Part shown: one piece after another, positions 53,326 through 62,607 of the stretch
Position numbering within the stretch: position 1 is the stretch's first letter
How the letters are laid out: each line of letters opens with the position of its first letter
Source: Terracoccus sp. 273MFTsu3.1
Lineage (GTDB): Bacteria; Actinomycetota; Actinomycetes; Actinomycetales; Dermatophilaceae
Direction of reading: 5' to 3'
Assembly: GCF_000383675.1 (NCBI RefSeq)
Contig: NZ_KB911823.1
Location: forward strand, 373,095-437,094
Length of the DNA: 64,000 bases
Translations under genes and position numbers: made by a program
Notes under the pieces: model-generated
Database searches by the model: none
Told to the model about the DNA's origin: nothing
The model's input: only the letters and a program-made list of their open reading frames with translations

Positions 53326-55374
53326 ATGTCCACGGCCACAGACTCCCCCACAGACTCCCCCACGGACTCCCCCACCGGCTCGCGCGGCAGCTCGGTCGGC
53401 TCGCCTGCAGCCAGCCGCTCCCCGGCACCCGAGCACCTCGACCCGGGCCCCGGGCCCGAGACCCCGTCCCGACCCGCGCTGACCGCGGCCCTCCGCGACC
53501 ACCTCGACGGCCCGTTCGGCGAGGTCCGTGACCACTGCCGAGCGCTCGACGCCGCGACGTTCGGACCACCGTCGGCGCCGCTGCCGATGGAGGAGCACCG
53601 CTCCCGGGTCACCGCCCAGCTCGCTGCCCTGGCCGCGGAGCCGTACGCCGCTCGCGGGTTCCCCGAGCACCAGGGCGGCACCGCCCGCTACGGCGAGGCC
53701 GTCGCCGCCTTCGAGATGCTCGGTCACACCGACCTCTCGCTCTTCGTCAAGGCCGGCGTCCAGTGGGGCCTCTTCGGCGGCGCGGTCTCGCTCCTCGGCA
53801 CGAGTCGCCACGACCACCTCCTGCCGCGCATCACGTCCGGCGAGCTGCAGGGCTGCTTCGCGATGACCGAGACGGGCCACGGCAGCGACGTGCAGAGCCT
53901 GCTGACCACGGCGACCTTCGACCCGGGGACCGACGAGATCGTCATCCACTCCCCCGAGCCCGCGGCACGCAAGGACTACATCGGCAACGCGGCCCGCGAC
54001 GGGCGCATCGCGGCGGTCTTCGCACAGCTCGTCGTGGGCGGCGAGTCCCGTGGCGTGCACTGCGTGCTCGTCCCGATCCGCGACGAGTCCGGCACTCCCG
54101 CAAGGGGTGTGACCATCGAGGACTGCGGTCCCAAGCTCGGTCTCGCCGGCGTCGACAACGGACGGCTGCTCTTCGACCACGTCCGGGTGCCGCGCACCAA
54201 CCTGCTCGGCCGCTACGGCGACATCGGTGACGACGGCACCTACACCAGCCCCATCGACAACCCCGGCCGCCGCTTCTTCACGATGCTCGGCACGCTCGTC
54301 CGCGGTCGCATCTCGGTGGCCGGTGGAGCGGGCGCCGCGGCCCGTTCGGCCCTGGCCGTGACCACGACGTATGCCGCCGGGCGCCGCCAGTTCGCCGCCC
54401 CCGGCACCGAGGTGGAGACGACCGTCCTCGACTACCGCACCTACCAGCGGCGCCTGCTGCCGAGGATCGCGACGGCATACGCCCTCCAGCTCGCGCAGCA
54501 CGAGCTCGTCTCCGCGATGGACGACGTGCTCGCCGGGCGCACGACGTCCGAGGAGGACCAGCGCCGGCTCGAGACCCGGGCGGCTGGCATCAAGGTGCTG
54601 ACGACCCGGCACGCGACCGACACCATCCAGGAGTGCCGCGAGCTGTGCGGCGGGGCCGGCTACCTCTGGGCCAACCGTCTCGCCGCGCTCAAGGCCGACA
54701 CCGACATCTTCACGACCTTCGAGGGCGACAACACCGTGCTGCTCCAGCTCGTCGCCAAGTCGCTCCTCGCCGAGTACCAGGCGACCTTCGGCGACCTCGA
54801 CACCGCCGGGATCGTGCGCTTCGGCGCGCGGCTGGTCGGCGGCACCGTCATCGAGCGGTCGTCCGCGCGGGGCATCATCCAGCGACTCGTCGACGCCGCG
54901 CCGGGCCGCGAGGAGGACGTCACCTTCGGCATCCGCGGCACCCAGCTGCGTCTGTTGCGCGAGCGAGAGGAGCACCTCATCGAGGGCCTGGCCCGACGGC
55001 TCCGGCGGGCCACCGCCCCGGGCGCCGACGCGTTCGCGATCTTCAACGCGACGCAGGACCACCTCGTCGACGCGGCGACGGCACACGTCGAGCGCACGGT
55101 CGCCGAGACGTTCGCTGCCTCGGTCGAGTCCTGCACCGACGACGAGGCGCGCGCCGTGCTCGCCCGGGTCTGCGACCTCTACGCCCTGTCGACGATCGAG
55201 CGCCACAAGGCGTGGTACCTCGAGCACGACCGGCTGAGTCCTGCGCGCGCCAAGGCGCTCACCGCCCTCGTCAACGAGGTCTGCGCGGAGCTGCGCCCGC
55301 ACGCCACGACGCTCGTCGACGCCTTCGGCATCCCCGAGGGCCTGCTGACGACGGAGATGTCGGGGACAACCTGA
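53326..55374 (+). CDS. Acyl-CoA oxidase/dehydrogenase family protein
   Basis: 682 residues. The first 40 are a DSPT-repeat-containing disordered leader. The acyl-CoA dehydrogenase core (about 60-470) has GCFAMTETGHGSDVQSL (FAD and substrate loop) and ECRELCGGAGYLWANRL with FTTFEGDNTVLLQLVAKSLL, the acyl-CoA oxidase-type block. A helical C-terminal domain of about 180 residues is like acyl-CoA oxidases. It introduces the trans-2 double bond in beta-oxidation. GGAAGG lies before ATG 53326, 23 bases after the TetR gene. Confidence 0.88.
   Translation: MSTATDSPTDSPTDSPTGSRGSSVGSPAASRSPAPEHLDPGPGPETPSRPALTAALRDHLDGPFGEVRDHCRALDAATFGPPSAPLPMEEHRSRVTAQLAALAAEPYAARGFPEHQGGTARYGEAVAAFEMLGHTDLSLFVKAGVQWGLFGGAVSLLGTSRHDHLLPRITSGELQGCFAMTETGHGSDVQSLLTTATFDPGTDEIVIHSPEPAARKDYIGNAARDGRIAAVFAQLVVGGESRGVHCVLVPIRDESGTPARGVTIEDCGPKLGLAGVDNGRLLFDHVRVPRTNLLGRYGDIGDDGTYTSPIDNPGRRFFTMLGTLVRGRISVAGGAGAAARSALAVTTTYAAGRRQFAAPGTEVETTVLDYRTYQRRLLPRIATAYALQLAQHELVSAMDDVLAGRTTSEEDQRRLETRAAGIKVLTTRHATDTIQECRELCGGAGYLWANRLAALKADTDIFTTFEGDNTVLLQLVAKSLLAEYQATFGDLDTAGIVRFGARLVGGTVIERSSARGIIQRLVDAAPGREEDVTFGIRGTQLRLLREREEHLIEGLARRLRRATAPGADAFAIFNATQDHLVDAATAHVERTVAETFAASVESCTDDEARAVLARVCDLYALSTIERHKAWYLEHDRLSPARAKALTALVNEVCAELRPHATTLVDAFGIPEGLLTTEMSGTT
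53341..53376 (+). repeat. Three 12-bp tandem repeats (GACTCCCCCACN)
   Basis: Copies at 53341, 53353 and 53365 encode DSPT units in the disordered N-terminus of the acyl-CoA oxidase. Confidence 0.85.
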
Positions 55375-55479
55375 TCCGGCGTGCGGTCGCGCGGCTCGTG
55401 TCGCGCGAGCTCACACGGGGGCGCGCGGGACGCCGCACGGCCACCGAGGTCGCATGCCGTCCCGCGCCTGAGTCGTGCG

Positions 55480-56001
55480 TCAGTCCTTCGCGCGCTGGTA
55501 GCGGCCGCGACGGTGGACGAGCGGGACGTCCTCGACCCCGACCTCGGCGTGCTCGATCGTCGCCTCGACGAGCACCGACCACCCGACGTCGCGGCGACTC
55601 GCCGGGTCGAGGCGCACGCCCATCCACGTCGTGGCATGGCGTGGCCGTGGACCCCAGTCGGTCTGCTCCCACTCGATGAGCCGGAAGGCCCCGCCGGGCG
55701 CGGGCATGACGCCGGCGAAGACGTCCGCCAGGCGCTCGTCACGCGCGCCGAGCAGCGTGACGACGGCGGTGCCGGTCTCCTCGAGCGCGTCGAGCACGTC
55801 GGAGTCGGGATGCAGGAGCCCGATGACCCTGCCGGGCTCCCCGGTGGCCACGAGGTAGGACGAGACCGTCAGGCCGACCCGCTCGATGCCTTCGCCGGCC
55901 GTCCAGAGCGACACCGTCCCACCGATGCGTCCGCGCAGTCGCCGGACCGGGTCGCGGTCCTCGTCGGGAGTGTCGAACGGGTGCTCCGTGTGGATCGTCA
56001 T
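55480..56001 (-). CDS. Flavin reductase-like domain protein
   Basis: 173 residues. RLRGRIGGTVSLWTAGEG...GLTVSSYLVATGEPGRVIGLL resembles the FMN-binding split barrel of flavin reductases, with VTLLGARDERLADVFAG in the middle. Electron partner and substrate unknown. ATG 56001; the gene is convergent with the acyl-CoA oxidase. Confidence 0.7.
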   Translation of the reverse strand: MTIHTEHPFDTPDEDRDPVRRLRGRIGGTVSLWTAGEGIERVGLTVSSYLVATGEPGRVIGLLHPDSDVLDALEETGTAVVTLLGARDERLADVFAGVMPAPGGAFRLIEWEQTDWGPRPRHATTWMGVRLDPASRRDVGWSVLVEATIEHAEVGVEDVPLVHRRGRYQRAKD

Positions 56002-56050
56002 GCCGTGTCCCCACCCGGAGGCGGTCCGGACCGGCCACCGGGGCGGACGC

Positions 56051-56407
56051 TCATTCGGCCTCGGCCTCGGCGACGAGCAGCGCGTCGTCGACCGACACCT
56101 CGCCCGGCTCGACGACGCGGGCGTAGACGCCGGCGCACTGCGAGGGCGTCTGGGTCACCTCGAGCGTGCACTCACCGACCCGGACGATGCGGCCCACGAG
56201 CTTCTCGAGCACGGACGACTCCATGTCGAGGACGATGTTGGCCTTGGGGTGGGTCGCGACGTAGTCGTCGGCGGAGACGAGGTGCACGGCGTGCTTCTTC
56301 GAGCGGTTGCCCTCGGGACCGGTCTCGGTCACCTGGACGGAGGCGAGCTCCTGTCCGGGAGCGTCGGAGTCGGGATAGATGAACAGGCTCGAGACCGTGG
56401 CGATCAT
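56051..56407 (-). CDS. Small MOSC-like protein
   Basis: 118 residues (121 from an alternative GTG at 56416). The start ATVSSLFIYPDSD is like the N-terminal strand of MOSC proteins. GRIVRVGECTLEVTQTPSQCAGVYARV resembles the later MOSC region including a Cys. It is much shorter than full MOSC sulfurtransferases, so a compact variant is likely. It begins right after the SulP stop codon, suggesting coupling. Confidence 0.6.
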   Translation of the reverse strand: MIATVSSLFIYPDSDAPGQELASVQVTETGPEGNRSKKHAVHLVSADDYVATHPKANIVLDMESSVLEKLVGRIVRVGECTLEVTQTPSQCAGVYARVVEPGEVSVDDALLVAEAEAE

Positions 56408-56417
56408 GGTCGCCACG

Positions 56418-58145
56418 CTAGTGCGTACAGGCCTGCACCGCCGCCGTCACCGTGCCGTGGAAGTGGTCGTCACCGATGGCCTCGACCAGCCCGACCGAGT
56501 CGAGGCGGTGCCGCAGCTCCTGCGCGGCTCGTGCCACGTGGAGCTCGATGTTGCGCTCGCGGAGCCCGTCGAGCACCTCGCGCAGCGCCACCTCGGCGCT
56601 GGCGTCGATGTCGCTGATGAACGAGCCGTCGAGCACCACGTGTCGCACGGGCTTGGGCGCACCGTCCACGGCAGCCCACAGGCGGCGCTTGAAGTAGTGG
56701 GCGTTGGCGAAGAACAGGCGGTCCTGGATCCGGTAGACGACGACACCCTCGGTGACCCCCGCGTCGGGCTGGTCCGCGACGTCCACGTACCGGTCGTCGC
56801 CGGCGGACCACCCGAGCACGGCGTCCGCAGGTCGTGCGGCCCGTCGGATGATGTCGGCGACGGACAGCAGGACCGCCACGATGATCGCCTGGAGGACCCC
56901 GATCGTCACGACGCACACGACGGTGACGGCGGCGATGACGACCTCGACGCGGCTGCTCCGGGCCAGCTCACGCCACTGCGCCGGGTCAATGAGCTTGGCC
57001 GCCGCGTACACGATGACCGCACCGAGGACCGCCGAGGGGAGGTACTCGATCGGCGCGGTGAGGAAGAGCAGGATGACGGCGATCGTCCCCGCGGCTGCCA
57101 GCCCGCTGACCTGGCTCGTGGCTCCCATGTCGTCGTTGACCGCGGTGCGGGACCCGCTGGTCCCGACGGGGATGCTCTGCGTGACGCCGGCCGAGATCTG
57201 GGCCACCCCGAAGGCCAGGAGCTCCTGGTTGGCGTCGACGACCTCGTGGTGGCGAGCAGCGAAGGAGCGCGCCGTGAGGATGGAGTCCGAGAAGGCCACG
57301 AGGAACACCGCGAGGGCCGCGACCACGAGCGTGCCGAGGTCGGCACGCGACACGTCCGGCAGCTCGAGCGACGGCAGTCCCCGCGGCACGGGGCCGGTGA
57401 CCGACACTCCGTGGGCCGCGAGGTCGAGCGCCCAGGACGCGGCGATGCCCAGGACCACGACCGCGAGGGCCCCCGGCAGCCGCCTGCTGATCCGGCCGGC
57501 GACGACGAGCAGCGCCAACGAGAGGAGGCCGACGAGGACCGTGGCGCCGTTGGCGCTGCCGAGGTGACCGACGATGTCGACCGTCTCGGGAACGGTCCCC
57601 TCCGCGTCGCTCGAGATGCCGAGGAGCTTGCCGAGCTGGCCGAGGATCAGCACCGCGGCGACGCCGGTGATGTAGCCGACGAGGACCGCCTGCGAGAAGT
57701 AGTCGGCGATCCAGCCGAGCCGGGCCAGCCTGGCCGCCAGGAAGACGACCCCCACCATGACCGCGAGCAGCGCCGCCAGCGCGGCGTACTGTGCGCTGCC
57801 GCTGGCGGCCAGCGGGCCGACCACGGTCGCGATCAGCAGCGACACCGTGCCCTCCGGGCCGACCACGACCCTGGGCGCCGACCCGAGCACCGCGTAGGCG
57901 AGCACCGGGACGAGCAGGGCGTAGAGGCCGGCGCTGACCGGGACGCCGGCCAGCTCGGCGTACGCCATCGCCGACGGCAGTGCCAACGCCGCGACCGTGA
58001 CACCGGCCACGACGTCGGTCCGCAGGCGAGGCCGTGAGTACGTCGCGAGCGACCGCGCGAACGGCACGTACCGCGTCGAGATCGGCGGTCGCGTCGACGA
58101 CGCGAACGCCCCACGACCCCGGTAGGCCCGGTCGAACGGCTTCAC
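56418..58145 (-). CDS. SulP family anion transporter with STAS domain
   Basis: 575 residues (579 if a TTG at 58157 is used). About 10-12 membrane helices span residues 25-430, beginning RLRTDVVAGVTVAALALPSAMAYAELAGV, the SulP signature. PEGTVSLLIATVVGPLA and VPVGTSGSRTAVNDDMGATSQVSGL follow. The C-terminal STAS domain (about 455-570) has HVVLDGSFISDIDASAEVALREVL. Substrate is sulfate, bicarbonate or another anion; not decidable. Downstream MOSC-like gene is coupled. Confidence 0.88.
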   Translation of the reverse strand: MKPFDRAYRGRGAFASSTRPPISTRYVPFARSLATYSRPRLRTDVVAGVTVAALALPSAMAYAELAGVPVSAGLYALLVPVLAYAVLGSAPRVVVGPEGTVSLLIATVVGPLAASGSAQYAALAALLAVMVGVVFLAARLARLGWIADYFSQAVLVGYITGVAAVLILGQLGKLLGISSDAEGTVPETVDIVGHLGSANGATVLVGLLSLALLVVAGRISRRLPGALAVVVLGIAASWALDLAAHGVSVTGPVPRGLPSLELPDVSRADLGTLVVAALAVFLVAFSDSILTARSFAARHHEVVDANQELLAFGVAQISAGVTQSIPVGTSGSRTAVNDDMGATSQVSGLAAAGTIAVILLFLTAPIEYLPSAVLGAVIVYAAAKLIDPAQWRELARSSRVEVVIAAVTVVCVVTIGVLQAIIVAVLLSVADIIRRAARPADAVLGWSAGDDRYVDVADQPDAGVTEGVVVYRIQDRLFFANAHYFKRRLWAAVDGAPKPVRHVVLDGSFISDIDASAEVALREVLDGLRERNIELHVARAAQELRHRLDSVGLVEAIGDDHFHGTVTAAVQACTH

Positions 58146-58236
58146 CCGACCAGCCAAGCGACCTGCACGACGACGCGCATCGCCCGATGGGGATCATTGC
58201 TCGTCCCCGGCTCTACTGCCGGTCGTCATTCATCGG

Positions 58237-58310
58237 TGGACGTGAAGGGACTCGAACCCCTGACCTCTCGCGTGTGAAGCGAGCGCTCTAACCAGCTGAG
58301 CTACACGTCC
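58237..58310 (-). tRNA. tRNA-Val (anticodon CAC)
   Basis: 74 bases. Acceptor GGACGTG pairs with CACGTCC, discriminator A. Anticodon arm CTCGC-TTCACAC-GCGAG gives CAC, reading GTG. T arm has GGTTCGAGTCC. Confidence 0.95.
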
Positions 58311-58415
58311 GGGCACCCCTGTGCCGACGTGAGGTCCGGCGGGCGTCGGGGTGACGGAGCCAAACAATAGCCGGTGGTGGCGCGGTCGCGGTAATCGCCC
58401 CTCGCGGGGCGCGTC

Positions 58416-58895
58416 TCAGTCGACGCCGGGCACCTGCGTCAGCAGCTGCTCGGCCCACTGGGGCACGAACGGCGGGATGCCCGCCCACGCGAGGTAGCCC
58501 CAGATGACGCCCCACACGATGAGCAGGGTGCCGAGGGCGACGAGGCCGCGCACCCAGATCGCCTGGTCCATGATCCAGTCGTTCCAGCGGCTGACGTGGC
58601 GCCTGGCGAAGTCGAGCCAGCGCTGGGCGAACTCGAACTCGCTCGCGAGGATGAGCAGGCCGAAGAAGACGACGAGCCACCCGGGGCCGGGTGCCGGGAC
58701 CATGATGAGGCCACCGACGGTCACGATGCCGCCGACGAGGCCGACGGCCGTGCGCCAGACGAGGTGGGTGACGCGGTTGCGGCGCAGTCGCGCCCGCCAG
58801 GCCCAGCGGTCCTCCCCCGCGTCGAGCGTGACGTTGGGGTCGGAGTAGTCGACGGGAGGTCGGGTCTCGTCGCGGGTGCGGTCCTCGCCGGTCAT
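58416..58895 (-). CDS. PGPGW-type small transmembrane protein
   Basis: 159 residues. A charged N-terminus is followed by a helix pair around GGLIMVPAPGPGWLVVFFGLLILASEFEFAQRWL, the PGPGW motif of a family of unknown function, and a second helix region about 115-140. The ATG overlaps the pabC stop (ATGA), so it is cotranscribed. Confidence 0.8.
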   Translation of the reverse strand: MTGEDRTRDETRPPVDYSDPNVTLDAGEDRWAWRARLRRNRVTHLVWRTAVGLVGGIVTVGGLIMVPAPGPGWLVVFFGLLILASEFEFAQRWLDFARRHVSRWNDWIMDQAIWVRGLVALGTLLIVWGVIWGYLAWAGIPPFVPQWAEQLLTQVPGVD

Positions 58896-59737
58896 GGGTC
58901 GCTGTCCCGCTCGGCGTTGGTCCGAAAGACCCGCTGCAGCTCGGTCGTGACGGGGCCGTCGGCGGGCAGCTCCCGGTCGTCGACGGCATGGACGGGCAGG
59001 ACGTCCTTGGTCGAGCTCGTGATGAAGACCTCGTCGGCGGTGCGGAGCACGTCGAGAGGCAGCGTCTCCTCGCGGATGTCGAGGCCGGCGGCACGGCCCC
59101 ACTCGATGGTGAGCTCGCGCGTGATGCCGAGCAGCAGCCCGGACTCGGCCGGCGGAGTCAGCACGACGCCGTCGACGACGACGAAGACGTTGCTCCCGGT
59201 GCACTCGCACAGCTCGCCGCGGGTGTTGCCGAAGACGGCCTCGACGGCGCCCGCCTGCTTGGCGCGCGCGAGGGCGACGACGTTCTCGGCGTACGACGTC
59301 GTCTTGAGCCCGACGACGGCCGATCGTTCGTTGCGGGTCCACGGGACGACGGTGAGCTTCCCGCTCGGCGGAGGGGGTGTCTGTGGCGCCGCGACGACGA
59401 TGTAGGTCAGCGCCGCGTCGTCGCGGTCGGACCCGAGAGGTCCGACGCCCCCGGTGACGCTGTAGCGCAGCCGCCCGAAGTCGATCGCGGTCCCGTCGAG
59501 GACCGCGGCCACGCCCGCGTCGACGACGCCGAGGTCGACCGGAGGCAGACCGAGCCCGGCCGCCGAGCGCTCGAGACGACGGTGGTGGCGGGTCAGGGCG
59601 AACGGCGTGCCCGCGACGATCTTGGCGGTCTCGAAGACGCCGTCACCGACCGTGACCGAGTGGTCGAGGGCGGAGACGGAGGGGCCGTTCGGGTCGACGA
59701 GGTGGCCGTTGACCCAGACGCGCGTGGTCGTGCTCAT
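58892..59737 (-). CDS. pabC: Aminodeoxychorismate lyase (class IV aminotransferase)
   Basis: 281 residues. PLP class IV fold. Motifs: DHSVTVGDGVFETAKI, YAENVVALARAKQAGAVEAVFGN and GITRELTIEWG. The catalytic Lys should be in KTTSYAENV. In this pairing with pabB the expected role is release of 4-aminobenzoate from aminodeoxychorismate; a branched-chain or D-amino acid transaminase cannot be fully excluded. GGAAGGGA precedes ATG 59737. Confidence 0.85.
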   Translation of the reverse strand: MSTTTRVWVNGHLVDPNGPSVSALDHSVTVGDGVFETAKIVAGTPFALTRHHRRLERSAAGLGLPPVDLGVVDAGVAAVLDGTAIDFGRLRYSVTGGVGPLGSDRDDAALTYIVVAAPQTPPPPSGKLTVVPWTRNERSAVVGLKTTSYAENVVALARAKQAGAVEAVFGNTRGELCECTGSNVFVVVDGVVLTPPAESGLLLGITRELTIEWGRAAGLDIREETLPLDVLRTADEVFITSSTKDVLPVHAVDDRELPADGPVTTELQRVFRTNAERDSDP

Positions 59738-59789
59738 GGTCCCTTCCTGATGGCTCGGCGACCGCCCGGAAGGCGCCCGACGGGAGCCC

Positions 59790-60848
59790 TCATGGTGTCA
59801 CAGTGCCGGCGGCGAGCCCGATGAGGCGGGCCGCCTTGAGCTGGGTCTCGGCCCACTCCCCCTCCGGGTCCGAGTGCCACGTGATGCCGGCGCCGGTGCC
59901 GAAGCGCAGCCACCGCCGACCCTCCTCGTCGCGCTCGGCCCAGAAGGTGCGGATGCCGACGGCGAGGTCGGCCTCCCGGGCGTCGGCATCGACCCAGCCG
60001 ACCGCGCCGCAGTACGGCCCGCGGGGCACCCTCTCGAGGTCGCGGATCGCCGCGAGCGCGCTCGACTTCGGGGCCCCGGAGACCGAGCCCGGCGGGTAGG
60101 CGGACGCGAAGACGTCGCTCCAGCCGACGCCCTCACGCAGGTGCCCGCTGACCGTGGAGACGAGGTGGACGAGGCCGGGGTGCGCCTCGGTCGCGCAGAG
60201 CTCGTCGACGGAGACCGACCCTGGCTCGCAGACACCCGACACGTCGTTGCGCATGAGGTCGACGATCATGACGTTCTCGGCGTAGTCCTTGGGCAGCATC
60301 TGCTCGGCGGTCGCGGCGGTGCCCTTGATCGGGCGGGTCACGAGGCGCGCGCCCCGACGCCCGAGGAAGAGCTCCGGCGAGGCGCCGACGACGTCGAGGC
60401 CTGCGTCATCGCACCGGATCCGTGCGGCGTGCGGCGCCGGGTTGCCTTCTCGCAGTAGCGCATCGAGCCCGTCGAGGTCGGCGTCATCGGGCAGCGCGTG
60501 GCTGAGCACGCGACAGACGTTGACCTGGTAGACGGTCCCGGACGCGATGCGCTCACGCACCTCGCGCACGGCGCCGACGTATGCCGTCCGGTCCAGTGAG
60601 GTGTGCCAGTGGCGGTCGAGCGGCTGCCAACCCACGGCGCCCGCGGCGGCCGCGGTGGCCGCGGTGGCCGGCCCGGCGGCATACGTCCTCGGAGTGACCT
60701 CGGCGAAACGCACGGCGGTGACGGCACCCTCGAACGTGGCCACGACGGCCCAGAAGCCCTCGCGCGTCATCGCGTCGAGGGCTTCCCGGCCGTGGCGGAC
60801 GTCGACGACTCCGTGCGCGTCCCGGTCGGCGAAGCGGGCGTGGTCCAC
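59790..60848 (-). CDS. pabB: Aminodeoxychorismate synthase component I (chorismate-binding)
   Basis: 352 residues. The chorismate-binding core has VYQVNVCRVLSHAL, SPELFL, PIKGTA, KDYAENVMIVDLMRNDVSGVCEPGSV and PPGSVSGAPKSSALAAIRDLE, all diagnostic. The N-terminus is shorter than in full PabB/TrpE. It is next to pabC, indicating folate synthesis. GTG 60848 has TACGAT 6 bases upstream and no Shine-Dalgarno. Confidence 0.9.
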   Translation of the reverse strand: MDHARFADRDAHGVVDVRHGREALDAMTREGFWAVVATFEGAVTAVRFAEVTPRTYAAGPATAATAAAAGAVGWQPLDRHWHTSLDRTAYVGAVREVRERIASGTVYQVNVCRVLSHALPDDADLDGLDALLREGNPAPHAARIRCDDAGLDVVGASPELFLGRRGARLVTRPIKGTAATAEQMLPKDYAENVMIVDLMRNDVSGVCEPGSVSVDELCATEAHPGLVHLVSTVSGHLREGVGWSDVFASAYPPGSVSGAPKSSALAAIRDLERVPRGPYCGAVGWVDADAREADLAVGIRTFWAERDEEGRRWLRFGTGAGITWHSDPEGEWAETQLKAARLIGLAAGTVTP

Positions 60849-60854
60849 CCGCAG

Positions 60855-60860
60855 ATCGTA
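60855..60860 (-). promoter_or_regulatory. -10-like element for pabB
   Basis: TACGAT on the minus strand lies 6 bases before GTG 60848; leaderless arrangement. Confidence 0.4.
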
Positions 60861-60864
60861 GGGC

Positions 60865-61347
60865 CTAGGCGGAGAGGGCCTTCTCGATGTCGGCGGCGAG
60901 GTCGGCGGGCTCGGTCGTCGGCGAGTAGCGGCCGATGACGGTGCCGTCGCGGGCGACGAGGAACTTCGTGAAGTTCCACTTGATCTTCTTGCCGAGCAGG
61001 CCGCCCTTCTCGGACTTGAGCCACGTGTAGAGGGGGTGCTCGTCCGCGCCGTTGACGTCGACCTTCGAGAACATCGGGAAGGTGACGCCGAAGTTCTTCT
61101 GGCAGAAGGCGCCGATCTCCTCGTCGCTGCCCGGGTCCTGACCGCCGAACTGGTTGCACGGGAAGCCGAGGACGGTCATTCCCTGGGCGCGGTAGGTCTC
61201 GTAGAGCTGCTCCAAGCCGCCGAGCTGCGGGGTGTAGCCGCACTCGCTGGCCGTGTTGACGACGAGGACGACGTCACCGGCGTACTCGGCCAGCGACACC
61301 TCCTCGCCGTCGATGGAGGTGGCCTTGAAGTCGTGCAGGACGGTCAC
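60865..61347 (-). CDS. Glutathione peroxidase family protein (probably thioredoxin-dependent)
   Basis: 160 residues. NTASECGYTPQLGGLEQLY carries the peroxidatic Cys, FPCNQFGGQDPG the resolving region, and KWNFTKFLVARDG the conserved WNF. Many bacterial members use thioredoxin rather than glutathione, and actinobacteria lack glutathione; so thioredoxin is inferred. GTG 61347 has GAGGAG at good spacing. Confidence 0.9.
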   Translation of the reverse strand: MTVLHDFKATSIDGEEVSLAEYAGDVVLVVNTASECGYTPQLGGLEQLYETYRAQGMTVLGFPCNQFGGQDPGSDEEIGAFCQKNFGVTFPMFSKVDVNGADEHPLYTWLKSEKGGLLGKKIKWNFTKFLVARDGTVIGRYSPTTEPADLAADIEKALSA

Positions 61348-61517
61348 GGTGTCTCCTCTGTGGTCTGGCGTCCCCCCGATCCTCACCCCTGGAGACCCCC
61401 ATCCGCGAATCGGCGGGCGGGTGCTGTTGTGCGGGAGTCCGGGAGTGCGGCGGCAGGGTGCAGCGTCGACGCGATGCGACGTGGCGGTGGTTCGGCGCCG
61501 TGGACCCGGCGGATGGG

Positions 61518-62495
61518 TCAGGTCCCCGCGTCGTCGGGCTCGGGGGGCACGTCCTTGCCGTCGCGCTCGTCGCGGTCGGCCCACTCGAGCAGCCGGCTGA
61601 AGTCGAAGACGGCGTCGTCGATGCCGGCGTGGAGGTCACCGAGGCGGGCGAAGCGGTCGGGCATGGTGGCGATGGTGAAGTCCTGCGGCTCGGCGTCGGC
61701 GATCTCGTCCCACGCCAGCGGGGCCGAGACGGTGCCGCGGGGGTTGCCCCGGACGCTGTAGGCCGCCGCGATGGTGTGGTCACGCGCGTTCTGGTTGTAG
61801 TCGACGAAGAGGTCCTTCGGCGACCGGTCCTTGCGCCACCACGTCGTCGTCACGTCGTCGGGCAGCCGCCGCTCGACCTCGCGGGCGAACGCCAGCGCCC
61901 CGCGGCGCACGTCCTTGAAACCCCAGTCGGGAGCGATCCGGACGTAGACGTGCAGGCCGGAGCCGCCCGAGGTCTTGGGCCAGCCGACCGCACCGAGCTC
62001 GTCGAGGATCTCGTGGGTCGTGGCCGCGGCCCGCCGCACCTTCTCGAAACCGCACTCGGGCATCGGGTCGAGGTCGATGCGCCACTCGTCGGGGCTCTCG
62101 GTGTCCGCGCGGCGGCTGTTCCACGGGTGGAACTCGACCGTCGACATCTGCACCGCCCAGATGACGTCGGCGAGACGGGTCACGCAGAGCTCGTCGGCGT
62201 GGAGGCCGTAGCGCGGGAAGTGCAGGCGGACGGTCTCGACCCACGGCGGGGCCCCGGCGGGCAGCCGCTTCTGGTGGACCTTGGGCCCGTCGACACCCTT
62301 GGGGAAGCGGTGGAGCATGCACGGCCGCTCGCGCAGGGCGTTGACGATCCCGGGACCGACGGACAGGTAGTAGTCGACGAGGTCGCGCTTGGTCTCGCCG
62401 CGCTCGGAGAAGTAGACGCGGTCCGGGCTCGAGAGGCGCACCGTGTGGTCGCCGACCTCGATCTCGACCGCCGGTGCCTTGCTCGCCGCAGCCAT
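61518..62495 (-). CDS. Stand-alone LigD-type DNA polymerase (AEP primase fold)
   Basis: 325 residues. Polymerase domain of non-homologous end-joining: RMDxDP-like catalytic pair in WRIDLDPMPE, GWPKTSGGSGLHVYVRI, and DLFVDYNQNARDHTIAAAYSVR. No ligase or nuclease domain and no Ku gene are nearby. ATG 62495 has TAGGCT 7 bases upstream and no Shine-Dalgarno. Confidence 0.9.
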   Translation of the reverse strand: MAAASKAPAVEIEVGDHTVRLSSPDRVYFSERGETKRDLVDYYLSVGPGIVNALRERPCMLHRFPKGVDGPKVHQKRLPAGAPPWVETVRLHFPRYGLHADELCVTRLADVIWAVQMSTVEFHPWNSRRADTESPDEWRIDLDPMPECGFEKVRRAAATTHEILDELGAVGWPKTSGGSGLHVYVRIAPDWGFKDVRRGALAFAREVERRLPDDVTTTWWRKDRSPKDLFVDYNQNARDHTIAAAYSVRGNPRGTVSAPLAWDEIADAEPQDFTIATMPDRFARLGDLHAGIDDAVFDFSRLLEWADRDERDGKDVPPEPDDAGT

Positions 62496-62502
62496 GGCCG
62501 AC

Positions 62503-62508
62503 AGCCTA
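62503..62508 (-). promoter_or_regulatory. -10-like element for the LigD polymerase gene
   Basis: TAGGCT on the minus strand, 7 bases before ATG 62495; leaderless arrangement. Confidence 0.45.
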
Positions 62509-62566
62509 CGGACCGGACGGGCGCCGGCGCGTGAACCGGCCCGTCGGGACACGCCCACGGACATGC

Positions 62567-62602
62567 GGAAGGGCCCGCCGACGTGAGTCGACGGGCCCTT
62601 CC
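62567..62602 (-). terminator. Terminator after tRNA-Gly
   Basis: 11-bp stem (GGAAGGGCCCG with CGGGCCCTTCC) and a 14-base loop, 5 bases past the tRNA 3' end. Confidence 0.65.
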
Positions 62603-62607
62603 AGCGG

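Noticed and set aside
52960-55302. Long minus-strand open frame opposite the acyl-CoA oxidase
   Set aside because: Antisense shadow with Arg/Val/Asp-biased composition; the plus frame carries clear oxidase motifs.
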